DNA of 64,000 nucleotides, from assembly GCA_947503005.1 (NCBI GenBank), contig CANNCA010000001.1, positions 868,001 through 932,000 on the forward strand, read 5' to 3'. The stretch's first letter is position 1, and each line of letters starts with the position of its first letter. Shown here one piece after another: positions 52,738 to 61,996 of the stretch. Position numbers and translations under genes: made by a program. The notes below the pieces were generated by a model. That model was not told the DNA's origin. It saw only the letters and a program-made list of their open reading frames with translations, and made no database searches. The DNA comes from an uncultured Flavobacteriaceae bacterium (GTDB taxonomy: Bacteria > Bacteroidota > Bacteroidia > Flavobacteriales > Flavobacteriaceae).

Positions 52738-53370
52738 ATGAAGAAAACATTCGTTCTTGTCACCCTTTTTGTACTACCTGTAGTCGTTTATCTGTTCTTC
52801 GCTTCGGGAGTCTATAATTTTGGAAAACTTCCTACGCTTACTGAAGATGTTATTGATGTGGCTGATTTTGGCAGTCCTGTTTCCCTAGAGAATAAAATAA
52901 CAATTTTAGGTTTTATGGGAAAAGATGTTTTGACCAAGAAAGGCAACGCATTCAATCTAAACCAGAAGATATACAAACGCTTTTACGAGTTCAATGACTT
53001 TCATTTTGTCATGGTAGCTGCCGAAGGAATGAATGCACAATCAGAAGATTTGAAAAAGGAACTTGCCGAGATTACGAACGTTGAAAAATGGAATTTTGTT
53101 TTTCTATCCGATGCGGATACTAAAACGCTATTTCATAGCTTGAAAACGAACTTGACATTAGATGATGATTTATCTACGCCTTATGTTTTCATTATTGATA
53201 AAGCGCGAAATTTAAGAGGAAGAAACGATGATGAGGATGAAGGAACAAAATACGGTTTCAATACCACTTCAGTAGCGGAACTCAATAATAAAATGGAGGA
53301 TGATGTTAAGATTATCCTTGCCGAATATCGATTAGCGTTAAAGAAGAATAACGCGGAAAGAGCGAAATGA
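52738..53370 (+). CDS. SCO/thioredoxin-like membrane-anchored protein lacking the CxxxC site
   Basis: The 210-residue protein has an N-terminal membrane anchor (about 4-24) and then a domain whose strand and helix order (ITILGFMGKD, FHFVMVAAEG, WNFVFLSDAD, PYVFIIDKARNLRG) looks like the SCO/thioredoxin fold. The place where SCO proteins have their CxxxC copper site has no cysteines at all. The next gene, overlapping it by four bases (ATGA), is a true SCO protein. It may act as a partner or scaffold in copper delivery to the CuA centre; this is inferred from position. Some flavobacterial annotations call such genes only 'membrane or secreted protein'. Confidence 0.65.
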   Translation: MKKTFVLVTLFVLPVVVYLFFASGVYNFGKLPTLTEDVIDVADFGSPVSLENKITILGFMGKDVLTKKGNAFNLNQKIYKRFYEFNDFHFVMVAAEGMNAQSEDLKKELAEITNVEKWNFVFLSDADTKTLFHSLKTNLTLDDDLSTPYVFIIDKARNLRGRNDDEDEGTKYGFNTTSVAELNNKMEDDVKIILAEYRLALKKNNAERAK

Positions 53371-54092
53371 AAAACAAATACACATATGTCTGGGTGTCTC
53401 TCGTGATTCTGGTTTTCGGGATCATCTTCATTCCTAAAATCGTCAATAGAGTACAAAGCGGCACGGTGGTGGAAAACGACAGGATGAATGTTAAGCATGC
53501 CAATGATAAATTATCTTTTGTGCTCTTAAATGGTAAGAAAAGAAGAGTTCCCTCTTTCGAATTTATTAATCAAGATAGTTTACTAATAAGCAATGCGGAT
53601 TATGAAGGAAAGGTCTTTGTCGCAGAGTTTTTCTTTACAAGCTGCCCATCGATTTGTCCGATAATGAACAAAAATCTTGTGGAAATACAAAACGAGTTCG
53701 CTAATGCGGACAATTTTGGTATCGCTTCTTTCTCAATTACTCCAGAATATGATACTCCAATGGTCCTGAAAGAGTATGCTGAACGTTACGGCATTAATGA
53801 TTTAGATTGGCATTTGATGACTGGTGACCAAGAAAAAATTTATAAGTTGGCGAATGAGGGCTTCAATATTTTTGCGGCTGAAATGCCTGATGCACCTGGT
53901 GGATTTGAGCATTCAGGTTTGTTTGCCTTGATCGATAAGAATGGATACATCCGTTCGCGGGTCGATAAATTTGGCAACCCCATAGTGTACTATCGAGGGG
54001 CTATAACGCCCGAGCAGGTTACCAACGACCATGGTGAAACCGAACAGATTTCGATTTTAAAGGAGGATATCAAAAAACTCTTGGAAGAATAA
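53367..54092 (+). CDS. SCO family copper chaperone
   Basis: The 241-residue protein has an N-terminal membrane anchor (about 7-24) and a periplasmic thioredoxin-fold domain. The copper ligands of SCO1/SenC are present: Cys93 and Cys97 in TSCPSICP, and His182 in FEHSGLF. SCO proteins deliver copper to, or reduce, the CuA site of oxidase subunit II. Its start overlaps the preceding SCO-like gene by four bases, and its stop overlaps the DUF420 gene by one base, so the three are translationally coupled. Confidence 0.93.
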   Translation: MKNKYTYVWVSLVILVFGIIFIPKIVNRVQSGTVVENDRMNVKHANDKLSFVLLNGKKRRVPSFEFINQDSLLISNADYEGKVFVAEFFFTSCPSICPIMNKNLVEIQNEFANADNFGIASFSITPEYDTPMVLKEYAERYGINDLDWHLMTGDQEKIYKLANEGFNIFAAEMPDAPGGFEHSGLFALIDKNGYIRSRVDKFGNPIVYYRGAITPEQVTNDHGETEQISILKEDIKKLLEE

Positions 54093-54622
54093 TGGATAGT
54101 GTTGCATTAAAAGAAAAAAGGTTCAATCGACTGATTACAGTAGTATCGATTATAGTTCCTTTAGTGGTAGCTATTTTATTTGGAGTTAAAATTCCGAATG
54201 TGGAACGGTTGGGCTTCCTACCACCTATATATGCAAGTATTAACGGACTTACCGCGGTGCTTTTAGTAATAGCAGTTTGGGCAATTAAAAACGGGAAAAG
54301 AGAATTACATCAGAGATTGATGACTTCTTGCATCGGTTTGTCGGTAGTTTTTTTAGTGCTATATATTCTCTATCATATGACTTCTGAATCAACAACTTTT
54401 GGTGGAGAAGGCACTGTGCGTTACATCTACTTTTTTATCTTGATTTCTCATATTGCGTTGTCCATTGTAATAATTCCATTGGTTTTAAAAACCTATGCTA
54501 GGGCATATTTGGGAAAATTTGAAAGCCATAGAAAGTTGGCAAGAATCACGTTTCCGATTTGGTTGTATGTTGCAATAACAGGCGTTGTAGTCTATCTTAT
54601 GATTTCACCGTATTACTCGTAA
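54092..54622 (+). CDS. DUF420 membrane protein, probable CtaM-type oxidase assembly factor
   Basis: The 176-residue protein has about five helices. Histidines lie near helix ends: ELHQRLMTSC, LYHMTSEST, LISHIALSI and ESHRKLARITFPIWLYV. This is the DUF420 pattern, and the Gram-positive member CtaM/YozB is needed for aa3 oxidase maturation. Its place directly after a SCO gene supports the same role here. The conserved histidines might bind haem or copper, which is not established. The TAATG overlap couples it to the SCO gene. Confidence 0.85.
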   Translation: MDSVALKEKRFNRLITVVSIIVPLVVAILFGVKIPNVERLGFLPPIYASINGLTAVLLVIAVWAIKNGKRELHQRLMTSCIGLSVVFLVLYILYHMTSESTTFGGEGTVRYIYFFILISHIALSIVIIPLVLKTYARAYLGKFESHRKLARITFPIWLYVAITGVVVYLMISPYYS

Positions 54623-54624
54623 CT

Positions 54625-54837
54625 ATGAGAAAAAAGTTTTTCATTGGCTTTATGCTAGTACTGCTTCTTCCTCAAATGGTAGAGGCTCAATGTGCAATGT
54701 GTCGGGCAGTTCTAGAAAGTGAAGGTAATGTTGAAGTTGCTGAGGGTATCAATAATGGAATTGTTTACTTAATGGCAGTACCCTACATTTTAGTAGCTGT
54801 ACTTTTCTATTTTGTATATCGTAAAATGAAAAATTAG
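54625..54837 (+). CDS. 70-residue membrane protein with CxxC after the signal region
   Basis: The protein begins two bases after the DUF420 stop. A longer in-frame reading from 54559 overlaps DUF420 and has no good start, so the ATG at 54625 was chosen. It has a signal-like helix (about 4-18), then AQCAMCRAVLES with Cys23 and Cys26, then a second helix (about 44-65) and a basic end. The CxxC would lie on the periplasmic side if the first helix is cleaved or inserted in the usual way. It is not a family with a function known to me. Its operon suggests metal or thiol chemistry in oxidase assembly. Confidence 0.7.
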   Translation: MRKKFFIGFMLVLLLPQMVEAQCAMCRAVLESEGNVEVAEGINNGIVYLMAVPYILVAVLFYFVYRKMKN

Positions 54838-54866
54838 GTTAAAGAATCCATTTTTAACTTTTTTTT
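54837..54866 (+). terminator. weak terminator after the assembly operon
   Basis: GGTTAAA (54837-54843) can pair with TTTTAAC(T) (54852-54859), followed by a T-run to 54866. The stem is AT-rich and short. The rest of the 120-base gap to the permease gene shows no promoter that could be assigned. Confidence 0.35.
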
Positions 54867-54958
54867 ACAACGTTTACTGTAACAATATTGGTTTCTTGTA
54901 GTCTAATGAACATGTGGTATTCCCCACCACACTCATCAATCATCAAAAAACCAATCAA

Positions 54959-56209
54959 ATGTTCGACATCGAAAGATGGCAGGAGATATTCGATACTATC
55001 CGTAAAAACAAATTACGAACAATCCTCACGGGTATTTCCGTAGCTTCCGGAATATTTATTCTAGTTATTTTATTGGGTTTTGGCCAAGGCATGCAAAATG
55101 GTATTGCCGCCGAGTTTAAAGAAGATGCCGCTACTAGTCTTTGGGTTTGGCCTCGCCGTACCACCATTGAATACAAGGGCTTGAATCCAGATAGGCAAAT
55201 ACAACTCCGAAATGAGAATTTTGAAGCAATTACTACGGCTATGGATGCCGATTACGAAAAAGCATCATTACTTTTCTTTCCACGTGATGTTCAGGTAGTC
55301 TATAAAAATGATCTATTGGTTTACAATATTGCCGGCACTAATGGGGATCTGCAGATTATTGAGAACGAATTTTTATCGGAAGGTAGGTACATCAATGAAA
55401 CTGATGTACGAGAGAATGCAAAAGTTGCAGTTATCAGCAATAAGATCAAAAGAGAAGTTTTTTCCGATTTGGAAACCCCACTTGGTGAATACATTACTAT
55501 TTCTGGGGCTGTTTTTAAAATTGTCGGTGTCTTTGGAGAGTACGGTAAGAACGAAGATGAAGAAGAGCGTATTTTTATTCCCATCACGACTGCGCAATTG
55601 GCCTTTAACGGTTCTGATAAAATCAACAACATGAATTTCATGTTGCCAGAACTAGAGTCATTTGACGCTATGGTAGAGAATAATACCGCTTTTACCGGTG
55701 AACTATTAAGGTATCTGAAGCAACAGCATAACGTAGCACCTGAAGATGATCGAGCAATACGCATATGGAATCCGATACAAGAGGCAAAACGTTACTATGC
55801 TTTGACTGGTGGAATAAAAATGTTCTTTTGGGGTGTAGGCTTTTTTACCATTATCGCAGGTGTGGTAAGTGTAAGTAATATTATGTTGATCGTCGTGAAA
55901 GAACGAACACGTGAAATCGGAATTCGAAAGGCCCTGGGTGCTAAACCTTGGTCGATTATAGGAATGATTATGCATGAGGCAATTTTTGTGACCGCAATTG
56001 CAGGCTTTACCGGGCTAATATTCAGTATGGGCCTACTTGAGTTATTAGGCCCTTATGTAGAGGTAGACTATGTCTTAAATCCTTCCGTGGATTTTAAAGT
56101 GGCTTTTTCTACGGTCATATTACTTATTGTTGCCGGAATGATAGCGGGCTTTTTTCCGGCGTGGAAGGCGGTCAGGGTTCAAGTCATAGAAGCCTTACGG
56201 GATGAATAG
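54959..56209 (+). CDS. MacB-like ABC permease 1 (MacB_PCD/FtsX type)
   Basis: From the ATG at 54959 the protein has 416 residues beginning MFDIERWQEI; the in-frame GTG at 54914 adds residues not found in its paralogues. It has one N-terminal helix (about 22-44), a long periplasmic domain (about 45-280), and three C-terminal helices with the FtsX loop motif VVKERTREIGIRKALGAKP. This is the MacB/LolC permease plan without a fused ATPase. It is the closest counterpart of permease 3 at 59467, sharing the WQEIF and NKLRT..TG start pattern. Confidence 0.9.
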   Translation: MFDIERWQEIFDTIRKNKLRTILTGISVASGIFILVILLGFGQGMQNGIAAEFKEDAATSLWVWPRRTTIEYKGLNPDRQIQLRNENFEAITTAMDADYEKASLLFFPRDVQVVYKNDLLVYNIAGTNGDLQIIENEFLSEGRYINETDVRENAKVAVISNKIKREVFSDLETPLGEYITISGAVFKIVGVFGEYGKNEDEEERIFIPITTAQLAFNGSDKINNMNFMLPELESFDAMVENNTAFTGELLRYLKQQHNVAPEDDRAIRIWNPIQEAKRYYALTGGIKMFFWGVGFFTIIAGVVSVSNIMLIVVKERTREIGIRKALGAKPWSIIGMIMHEAIFVTAIAGFTGLIFSMGLLELLGPYVEVDYVLNPSVDFKVAFSTVILLIVAGMIAGFFPAWKAVRVQVIEALRDE

Positions 56210-56264
56210 GTTTGTTCATGGTGTCGTGTCGAGACTGATAGTTAAATATATATTAGGATAAAAT

Positions 56265-57521
56265 ATGTTCAGCAAAGATCGTTGGAAAGAAATACTGGAA
56301 GTGCTGTCTAGCAACATGCTTAGAACCGTCGCTACAGCATTTGGCGTGGGTTGGGGCATCTTCATCTTGATTATTTTGCTCGCCGCCGGTAAAGGTCTTG
56401 AAAATGGCATTCGACAAGATTTCAATGGTGTGGCCACCAACACAATGTTTATGTGGACGGAGACAACTACCTTACCCTATCAAGGACTACCTGAAGGAAG
56501 GGAGTTCAATTTTAAACTTGGAGATGTTGATTTGATACGCCGAAATGTACCTGGTCTAAGGATTATTTCGCCTCGAAATCGATTACGCCCAACTGAGGGA
56601 GATAATGTGATTAGAGGCACCGAAACTGGGAAATATAGGGTCTATGGCGACTATCCTGAAATTATTCAACAAAACCCATTTTACGTAGCGCATGGTAGAT
56701 TCTTCAATTACAATGATATAGATGAGAAACGGAAAGTAGTAGTCATAGGAGATGGTATTCGGCAAGACCTCTATGAGAAAGACGAAGAGGTACTGGGTAC
56801 CAATCTAAGAATAAGCGGCGTAAACTTTATGGTTGTTGGCACGTACAAGGAGAAGACCAGTAACGGCGGCGGCGAAAATAGTGAAAGAGAGATTTTTGTT
56901 CCCTTCACTACTTTTTCACAAGCTTTCAACAGAGCTGATAACGTTGGTTGGATGGCCATAACTGCAGCCGATGGAGGCTCCATCAGTGAATTGAGCGAGG
57001 CGATAATCCAAACGGTAAAACAAAGTAGAAAGGTACATCCCGATGATAAACGTGCCATTGGTTTTTTTGATCTTTACGCGCAATACAATCGGGTCGAAAG
57101 TCTTTTCGGAGCTTTAAAGTTCATCGCATTTTTCGTAGGAGTACTAGTGCTGATATCAGGAATTATCGGCGTGAGTAATATTATGCTAATTGTCATTAAA
57201 GAACGGACCAAAGAAATCGGTATCCGACGTGCTTTAGGGGAAAATCCGTGGTCTATCAAACAGCAGATTTTGATGGAATCGATTTTTTTAACCATTATAT
57301 CAGGTATGGTAGGCATCATATTCGGTGCACTATCCATCTTTGGTATAAATAGCTTGTTAGATGTGGTTGGTCCTGTAGATATGTTTTTAAATCCCAGTGT
57401 AAGTTTGGGAGTTGTTTTAGTGGCACTTTTGATCTTAGTCGTATCCGGATTATTGGCAGGTTTTATTCCTGCAAATAGTGCCATTAAAGTGAGACCGATA
57501 GAAGCACTAAGAACAGAATAA
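56265..57521 (+). CDS. MacB-like ABC permease 2
   Basis: This 418-residue protein has the same plan as permease 1: a first helix, a periplasmic domain of about 240 residues, and three final helices with VIKERTKEIGIRRALGENP and the family ending IRPIEALR. It differs from permease 1 throughout and most resembles permease 4 (60701). The two neighbours could form a heterodimeric pore, as in LolCE. The gap to permease 1 is 55 bases. Confidence 0.9.
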   Translation: MFSKDRWKEILEVLSSNMLRTVATAFGVGWGIFILIILLAAGKGLENGIRQDFNGVATNTMFMWTETTTLPYQGLPEGREFNFKLGDVDLIRRNVPGLRIISPRNRLRPTEGDNVIRGTETGKYRVYGDYPEIIQQNPFYVAHGRFFNYNDIDEKRKVVVIGDGIRQDLYEKDEEVLGTNLRISGVNFMVVGTYKEKTSNGGGENSEREIFVPFTTFSQAFNRADNVGWMAITAADGGSISELSEAIIQTVKQSRKVHPDDKRAIGFFDLYAQYNRVESLFGALKFIAFFVGVLVLISGIIGVSNIMLIVIKERTKEIGIRRALGENPWSIKQQILMESIFLTIISGMVGIIFGALSIFGINSLLDVVGPVDMFLNPSVSLGVVLVALLILVVSGLLAGFIPANSAIKVRPIEALRTE

Positions 57522-57555
57522 TAGCATCAATCATAATTAATTAATCAATCCAAAA

Positions 57556-58674
57556 ATGAAAAAATCGATTACCAGAATCATCTTATTGCTCATCGTGGTT
57601 GTCTTCGGCGCAGCGATGTATTATTTATACCAAAAAAACAGTGAAGACCCTGTTGTGTATGAAACCGAGCAACCTTCAAAACAAAACATTGTCAAAAAGA
57701 CCGTTGCCACGGGAAGTATTTTACCGCTTGAAGAAGTATTGATCAAACCCAATATTTCGGGTGTAATTGAAGAAGTGTTCGTTGAAGGTGGTGATTATGT
57801 GAAGTCTGGTGATTTGATATGTAGGATCAAAGTCGTTCCAAATTTAAACGCGTTGAACGATGCGAGAAATACAATTGATGAGGCAAAAATTGGACTCGAC
57901 GACCAACTTAGGAATCTAGAACGACAAACGGGACTATTTGCCAAAGGTGTGATATCCAAGGTTGATTTGGAACGTGCGCAAGTCTCTTATGATCAGGCCA
58001 AGCAAACTTACGGTGCTGCGAATAAACGATACGATATTGTAAAAACCGGTACCACAAAGGGCTATGGCAATGCTGCAAACACCCTAATTAAGGCGACTGT
58101 AAGCGGGATGGTATTGGAAGTCCCAGTCGAAGTGGGCAATCAGGTCATTGAAAGCAATAATTTCAATGAAGGCACAACGATTGCCGCAATCGCAGATGTT
58201 GAAAAAATGATTTTTGAAGGGAAAGTCGATGAGTCCGAAGTCGGTAAAATCAAAGAAAACCTTCCTTTGGAAATTACCGTGGGTGCAATCGAAGATCTTA
58301 AGTTCGACGCAGTTTTAGATTATATAGCGCCAAAAGGGAAAGAAGAAAATGGTGCCATTCAATTTGAAATCAAGGGGACGTTGAACAAGCAGGACTCGGT
58401 TTTTATAAGAGCTGGTCTCAGTGCAAATGCCTCGATTATCTTAGCACGTGCCGATAGTGTTCTGGCCATGAAGGAGGCCTTGGTGCAATTTGATGAAAAA
58501 ACCAAGAAACCTTTTGTAGAAGTGGAGACTGGCGACCAAAAATTCGAGCGAAAAGACATTGAGTTGGGTATTAGCGACGGTATATTTGTAGAGATCAAAG
58601 GCGGTATTCAAGCTGAGGATAAAATCAAAGTATGGAATGCGGTAGAGAACGAAGAAGACTCGAACAATAGTTAA
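57556..58674 (+). CDS. periplasmic adaptor (MacA/HlyD-type) 1
   Basis: The 372-residue membrane-fusion protein has an N-terminal anchor (about 5-25), a lipoyl-like half motif (IKPNISGVIEEVFVEGGDYVKSGD), a coiled-coil hairpin (about 95-160), the second lipoyl half (TVSGMVLEVPVEVGNQV), then beta-barrel and membrane-proximal domains. It bridges an inner-membrane permease and an outer-membrane channel of the TolC type. It has exactly the same length as adaptor 2 at 61997 and shares the segment SNNFN(E/D)GTTIA with it. Confidence 0.92.
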   Translation: MKKSITRIILLLIVVVFGAAMYYLYQKNSEDPVVYETEQPSKQNIVKKTVATGSILPLEEVLIKPNISGVIEEVFVEGGDYVKSGDLICRIKVVPNLNALNDARNTIDEAKIGLDDQLRNLERQTGLFAKGVISKVDLERAQVSYDQAKQTYGAANKRYDIVKTGTTKGYGNAANTLIKATVSGMVLEVPVEVGNQVIESNNFNEGTTIAAIADVEKMIFEGKVDESEVGKIKENLPLEITVGAIEDLKFDAVLDYIAPKGKEENGAIQFEIKGTLNKQDSVFIRAGLSANASIILARADSVLAMKEALVQFDEKTKKPFVEVETGDQKFERKDIELGISDGIFVEIKGGIQAEDKIKVWNAVENEEDSNNS

Positions 58675-58772
58675 AATAATTTTTTAGGTAAAATCTTGTA
58701 ACATTTTTAAGACTTAAGTGTCTTATTATCAAATGGCAAAGATTCCACCCGAATAGAAATAATACAACCAAA

Positions 58773-59474
58773 ATGATTAAAATTGAAAATCTTCACAAAT
58801 CATATAAAATGGGAAGTAATTCCCTCCATGTTTTAAAAGGGATTAATTTTTCTGTCGAAGAAGGTGAACTGGTTGCCATTATGGGTTCCTCCGGATCCGG
58901 TAAATCTACATTGCTAAACATCTTGGGAATGTTGGATGGGTTAGATGAGGGTTCTTACACCCTTGATGGTGTTCCGATAAAGGATCTCAACGAAACTAAA
59001 GCCGCTAATTATCGCAACAAATTTTTGGGCTTTGTTTTTCAATCCTTTAACCTTATCAATTACAAAAACGCGATGGAAAATGTGGCTCTACCACTTTACT
59101 ATCAAAAGGTAGGAAGGAAAGAGCGTCAAGAAAAAGCATTAAAATATCTTGAACAAGTAGGTTTGAAGGAATGGGCTACACATTTGCCAAGCGAACTTTC
59201 AGGAGGTCAAAAACAGCGTGTAGCAATTGCAAGAGCTATGGCCGCTGAACCTAAGGTTTTACTTGCTGATGAGCCAACGGGTGCACTGGACAGTACTACT
59301 TCATATGAAGTAATGGACCTTATTCAAAAAATTAATGACCTTGGAAATACAATTTTAGTAGTTACGCACGAACCTGATATAGCAAATATGTGCAAACGCA
59401 TTGTTCATCTGAAAGATGGTGTAATCGTAGAAGATAAAAAGGTAAAACAAGTAAGAGCCTCGGAATATGTTTGA
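58773..59474 (+). CDS. ABC transporter ATPase, MacB/LolD-type
   Basis: This 233-residue nucleotide-binding protein shows Walker A GSSGSGKST (about 38-46), the Q-loop region GFVFQSFNLI, the signature LSGGQKQR (about 143), Walker B VLLADEPTGALD (about 162) and the switch His in VTHEPDIA. It belongs to the MacB/LolD class that drives mechanotransmission rather than substrate passage across the inner membrane. It is the only ATPase gene in the cluster of four permeases. Its 3' end overlaps permease 3 by eight bases, implying coupled translation. Confidence 0.94.
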   Translation: MIKIENLHKSYKMGSNSLHVLKGINFSVEEGELVAIMGSSGSGKSTLLNILGMLDGLDEGSYTLDGVPIKDLNETKAANYRNKFLGFVFQSFNLINYKNAMENVALPLYYQKVGRKERQEKALKYLEQVGLKEWATHLPSELSGGQKQRVAIARAMAAEPKVLLADEPTGALDSTTSYEVMDLIQKINDLGNTILVVTHEPDIANMCKRIVHLKDGVIVEDKKVKQVRASEYV

Positions 59475-60699
59475 TAGGGATATTTGGCAAGAGATTTTTC
59501 ATAGTATCAAGAACAACAAGCTAAGAACGTTCTTGACAGGATTCTCTGTGGGTTGGGGTATCTTCATTCTCGTAATGCTTTTGGCCTCCGTTAATGGAAT
59601 GCAAAACGGTTTTCATAGTCAGTTTAACGATGATGCTACCAATTCTATCTTTATTCGTCCAGGAACTACCTCAAAGGCTTACGCCGGTTTTGAAAAAGAT
59701 CGCAGAATTCAATTAAAAAATGATGATGTTGAATATATCAAAAAAAGCTTTCCTAAAGACTATGAACATATAAGTGCAAGAATGTTCAAAGGAACTTCTG
59801 CTAGGTACAAAAGCGAAACAGGGTCTTATTCATTGCAGGCAGTTCATCCTGATCATCAAATAATTGAGAAGACTATTGTCACTAAGGGAAGATATATTAA
59901 TACTAATGATTTGGTTTCCAGTTCAAAGGTGGCGGTAATTGGAAGAAAAGTAGCGGAAGACCTGTTTAAAGATGAAGACCCGGTCGGAAAATTTGTTGAG
60001 TTCAATGATTTGCCTTTTCGGGTGGTTGGAATTTTTACCGACGAGGGTGATGACAATGCCGAAAGAGGTATTTATGCACCTGTTAGCACTTACCAAAAAA
60101 TTTATGGGAATACGGATAACATAGATCAAATAGCGCTCACGTATAACGCGAATTATGATTTGACAAAGGCATTGGAGTTTTCTACGCGTCTTGAAAATAT
60201 CCTCAAAAGAAGACACAAAATAGCGCCTGAAGACCAATCGGGAATCCGGATTTGGAACTATGCACAGGCTTTCGAAGATATAAGTAGTTTTACCGGTGTA
60301 TTGTCATGGATCGGTATTGTAGTGGGTATACTTATTTTAATAGCTGGTATAGTAGGAATTGGAAATATAATGGTCTTTATTATAAAAGAGCGTACAAAAG
60401 AAATAGGAATACGAAAAGCACTGGGCGCCGTGCCGGGGCAGATAATTAAGCTAGTGCTGTTAGAATCAGTTTTCATTACAGCATTGTCTGGTTTTATCGG
60501 TTTACTGTTCGCGACGGGAATTCTGGCATTGGTAGGACCAACAATGCAATCGCCGGCGTTTACAAATCCCTCTGTTAGCTTTTCAACCGTATTGACCGCG
60601 ACCATTATTTTGGTCGTAGCTGGTGTTTTAGCAGGGCTGATTCCTGCAATGAAAGCGGCCAATATAAAACCAATTGTAGCACTAAGAGACGATAAATAA
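59467..60699 (+). CDS. MacB-like ABC permease 3
   Basis: The 410-residue protein begins MFDRDIWQEIFHSIKNNKLRT, closely resembling permease 1, and has the MacB permease plan with IIKERTKEIGIRKALGAVP in the cytoplasmic loop and three C-terminal helices. It overlaps the ATPase gene by eight bases and ends one base before permease 4, so the ATPase and these two permeases form the tightest part of the cluster. Confidence 0.9.
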   Translation: MFDRDIWQEIFHSIKNNKLRTFLTGFSVGWGIFILVMLLASVNGMQNGFHSQFNDDATNSIFIRPGTTSKAYAGFEKDRRIQLKNDDVEYIKKSFPKDYEHISARMFKGTSARYKSETGSYSLQAVHPDHQIIEKTIVTKGRYINTNDLVSSSKVAVIGRKVAEDLFKDEDPVGKFVEFNDLPFRVVGIFTDEGDDNAERGIYAPVSTYQKIYGNTDNIDQIALTYNANYDLTKALEFSTRLENILKRRHKIAPEDQSGIRIWNYAQAFEDISSFTGVLSWIGIVVGILILIAGIVGIGNIMVFIIKERTKEIGIRKALGAVPGQIIKLVLLESVFITALSGFIGLLFATGILALVGPTMQSPAFTNPSVSFSTVLTATIILVVAGVLAGLIPAMKAANIKPIVALRDDK

Positions 60700-60700
60700 T

Positions 60701-61957
60701 ATGTGGCTGTTCGATAAAGATTTGTGGAGAGAAGTTTTCAATACCCTTGGAAAGAATATGTTTCGTACGTTCTTAACTATGTTAGGGGTGATATTTGCAA
60801 TGATTATACTGATGTTGCTGTTGGGTTCCGCTAATGGTATGAGCAATGGTTTCGATAGATTATTTGCAGGTACGGCATCCAATAGTCTTTTTGTTTGGAG
60901 TCAGAGAACATCCGAACCTTACAAAGGATTTGAACGCGGAAGACGCATAAGTTTTAGAATCGAGGACGCCTCTATACTTAAAGAGCAAATTCCTGAAATA
61001 GACGTATTGGCTCCTAGAATCGAATTAGGAAGCCATAGAGATGTTGTTACGGTTTACCGGAAAGGTAGAAAAAGTGGGTCTACCGTTTACGGAGACTACC
61101 CTGAAATAGATAATATTACCAAAAAGAAATTGGTAGAGGGACGATTTTTGAACAAAACGGACATCGAAGATTCCAAAAAAGTATGTGTCATCGGGGAGGA
61201 GACTTATAAACTACTCTTTGACAAAGGCGAGGAGGCCATTGGTCAAGACATTCGTATAAATGGTGTCTTTTTTAGAATTGTAGGTATATATAAACCCAAT
61301 GACAACATTAACATTGATGGTGAAAACGCCGTTTTTATTCCCTTTAGTACTTTTCAAAAAGCGTTTAGCTCAGGCGACAGGATGGGATGGATGGCAATTG
61401 CCGTTAATTCGGAAACTCCCGTTCCGATTGTAGAAGCCCAGATTAAAAAACTACTCAAGGCAAAGTATGATATTCATCCTGACGATGAAAGGGCAATTGG
61501 TAGTTTTGACATGTCTGAAATATTCAATAACATATCTGCGTTCACGACCGTGTTGAAGGGATTTTCCTTTTTCGTAGGTATTTTTACCCTGCTAGCGGGC
61601 GTCATCGCAATCAGTAATATTCTTTTGATTACAGTAAAAGAACGAACCAAAGAAATAGGGGTCAGAAGGGCCTTGGGAGCAACACCGAGAGTAGTAAAAA
61701 GACAGATTGTAATGGAAGCCATAGTTTTAACGGCTTTTGCGGGCTTGATTGGCTTTGCCATTTCAGTTGGCATTCTATCAGGTTTAGACGCATTATTTGG
61801 GCAAGGGGATGAGTTCCCTTTTAAAAACCCTATGGTCAGCATTCCCCAGTTCAGCATATCATTCGTGTTAATGGTTGGTCTGAGCGTTCTAATCGGTTTA
61901 ATTCCGGCCAATAGAGCAGTAAAGATTAGACCCATTGAAGCACTAAGAGAAGAATAA
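60701..61957 (+). CDS. MacB-like ABC permease 4
   Basis: The 418-residue protein starts one base after permease 3. It has the MacB permease architecture: a first helix near 20-45, a periplasmic domain, and three final helices following TVKERTKEIGVRRALGATP, and it ends IRPIEALREE. It is the counterpart of permease 2, sharing the pattern YGDYPEI in the periplasmic domain (about residue 127) and equal length. Adaptor 2 follows after 39 bases. Confidence 0.9.
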   Translation: MWLFDKDLWREVFNTLGKNMFRTFLTMLGVIFAMIILMLLLGSANGMSNGFDRLFAGTASNSLFVWSQRTSEPYKGFERGRRISFRIEDASILKEQIPEIDVLAPRIELGSHRDVVTVYRKGRKSGSTVYGDYPEIDNITKKKLVEGRFLNKTDIEDSKKVCVIGEETYKLLFDKGEEAIGQDIRINGVFFRIVGIYKPNDNINIDGENAVFIPFSTFQKAFSSGDRMGWMAIAVNSETPVPIVEAQIKKLLKAKYDIHPDDERAIGSFDMSEIFNNISAFTTVLKGFSFFVGIFTLLAGVIAISNILLITVKERTKEIGVRRALGATPRVVKRQIVMEAIVLTAFAGLIGFAISVGILSGLDALFGQGDEFPFKNPMVSIPQFSISFVLMVGLSVLIGLIPANRAVKIRPIEALREE

Positions 61958-61996
61958 TTAAAATCGAATTCAAATAACAATCAAACTAATAGATCA

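Noticed and set aside
58705-58735. AAGAC/GTCTT inverted repeat between adaptor 1 and the ATPase gene
   Set aside because: The stem is only five pairs and no clean T-run follows, so it was not called a terminator.
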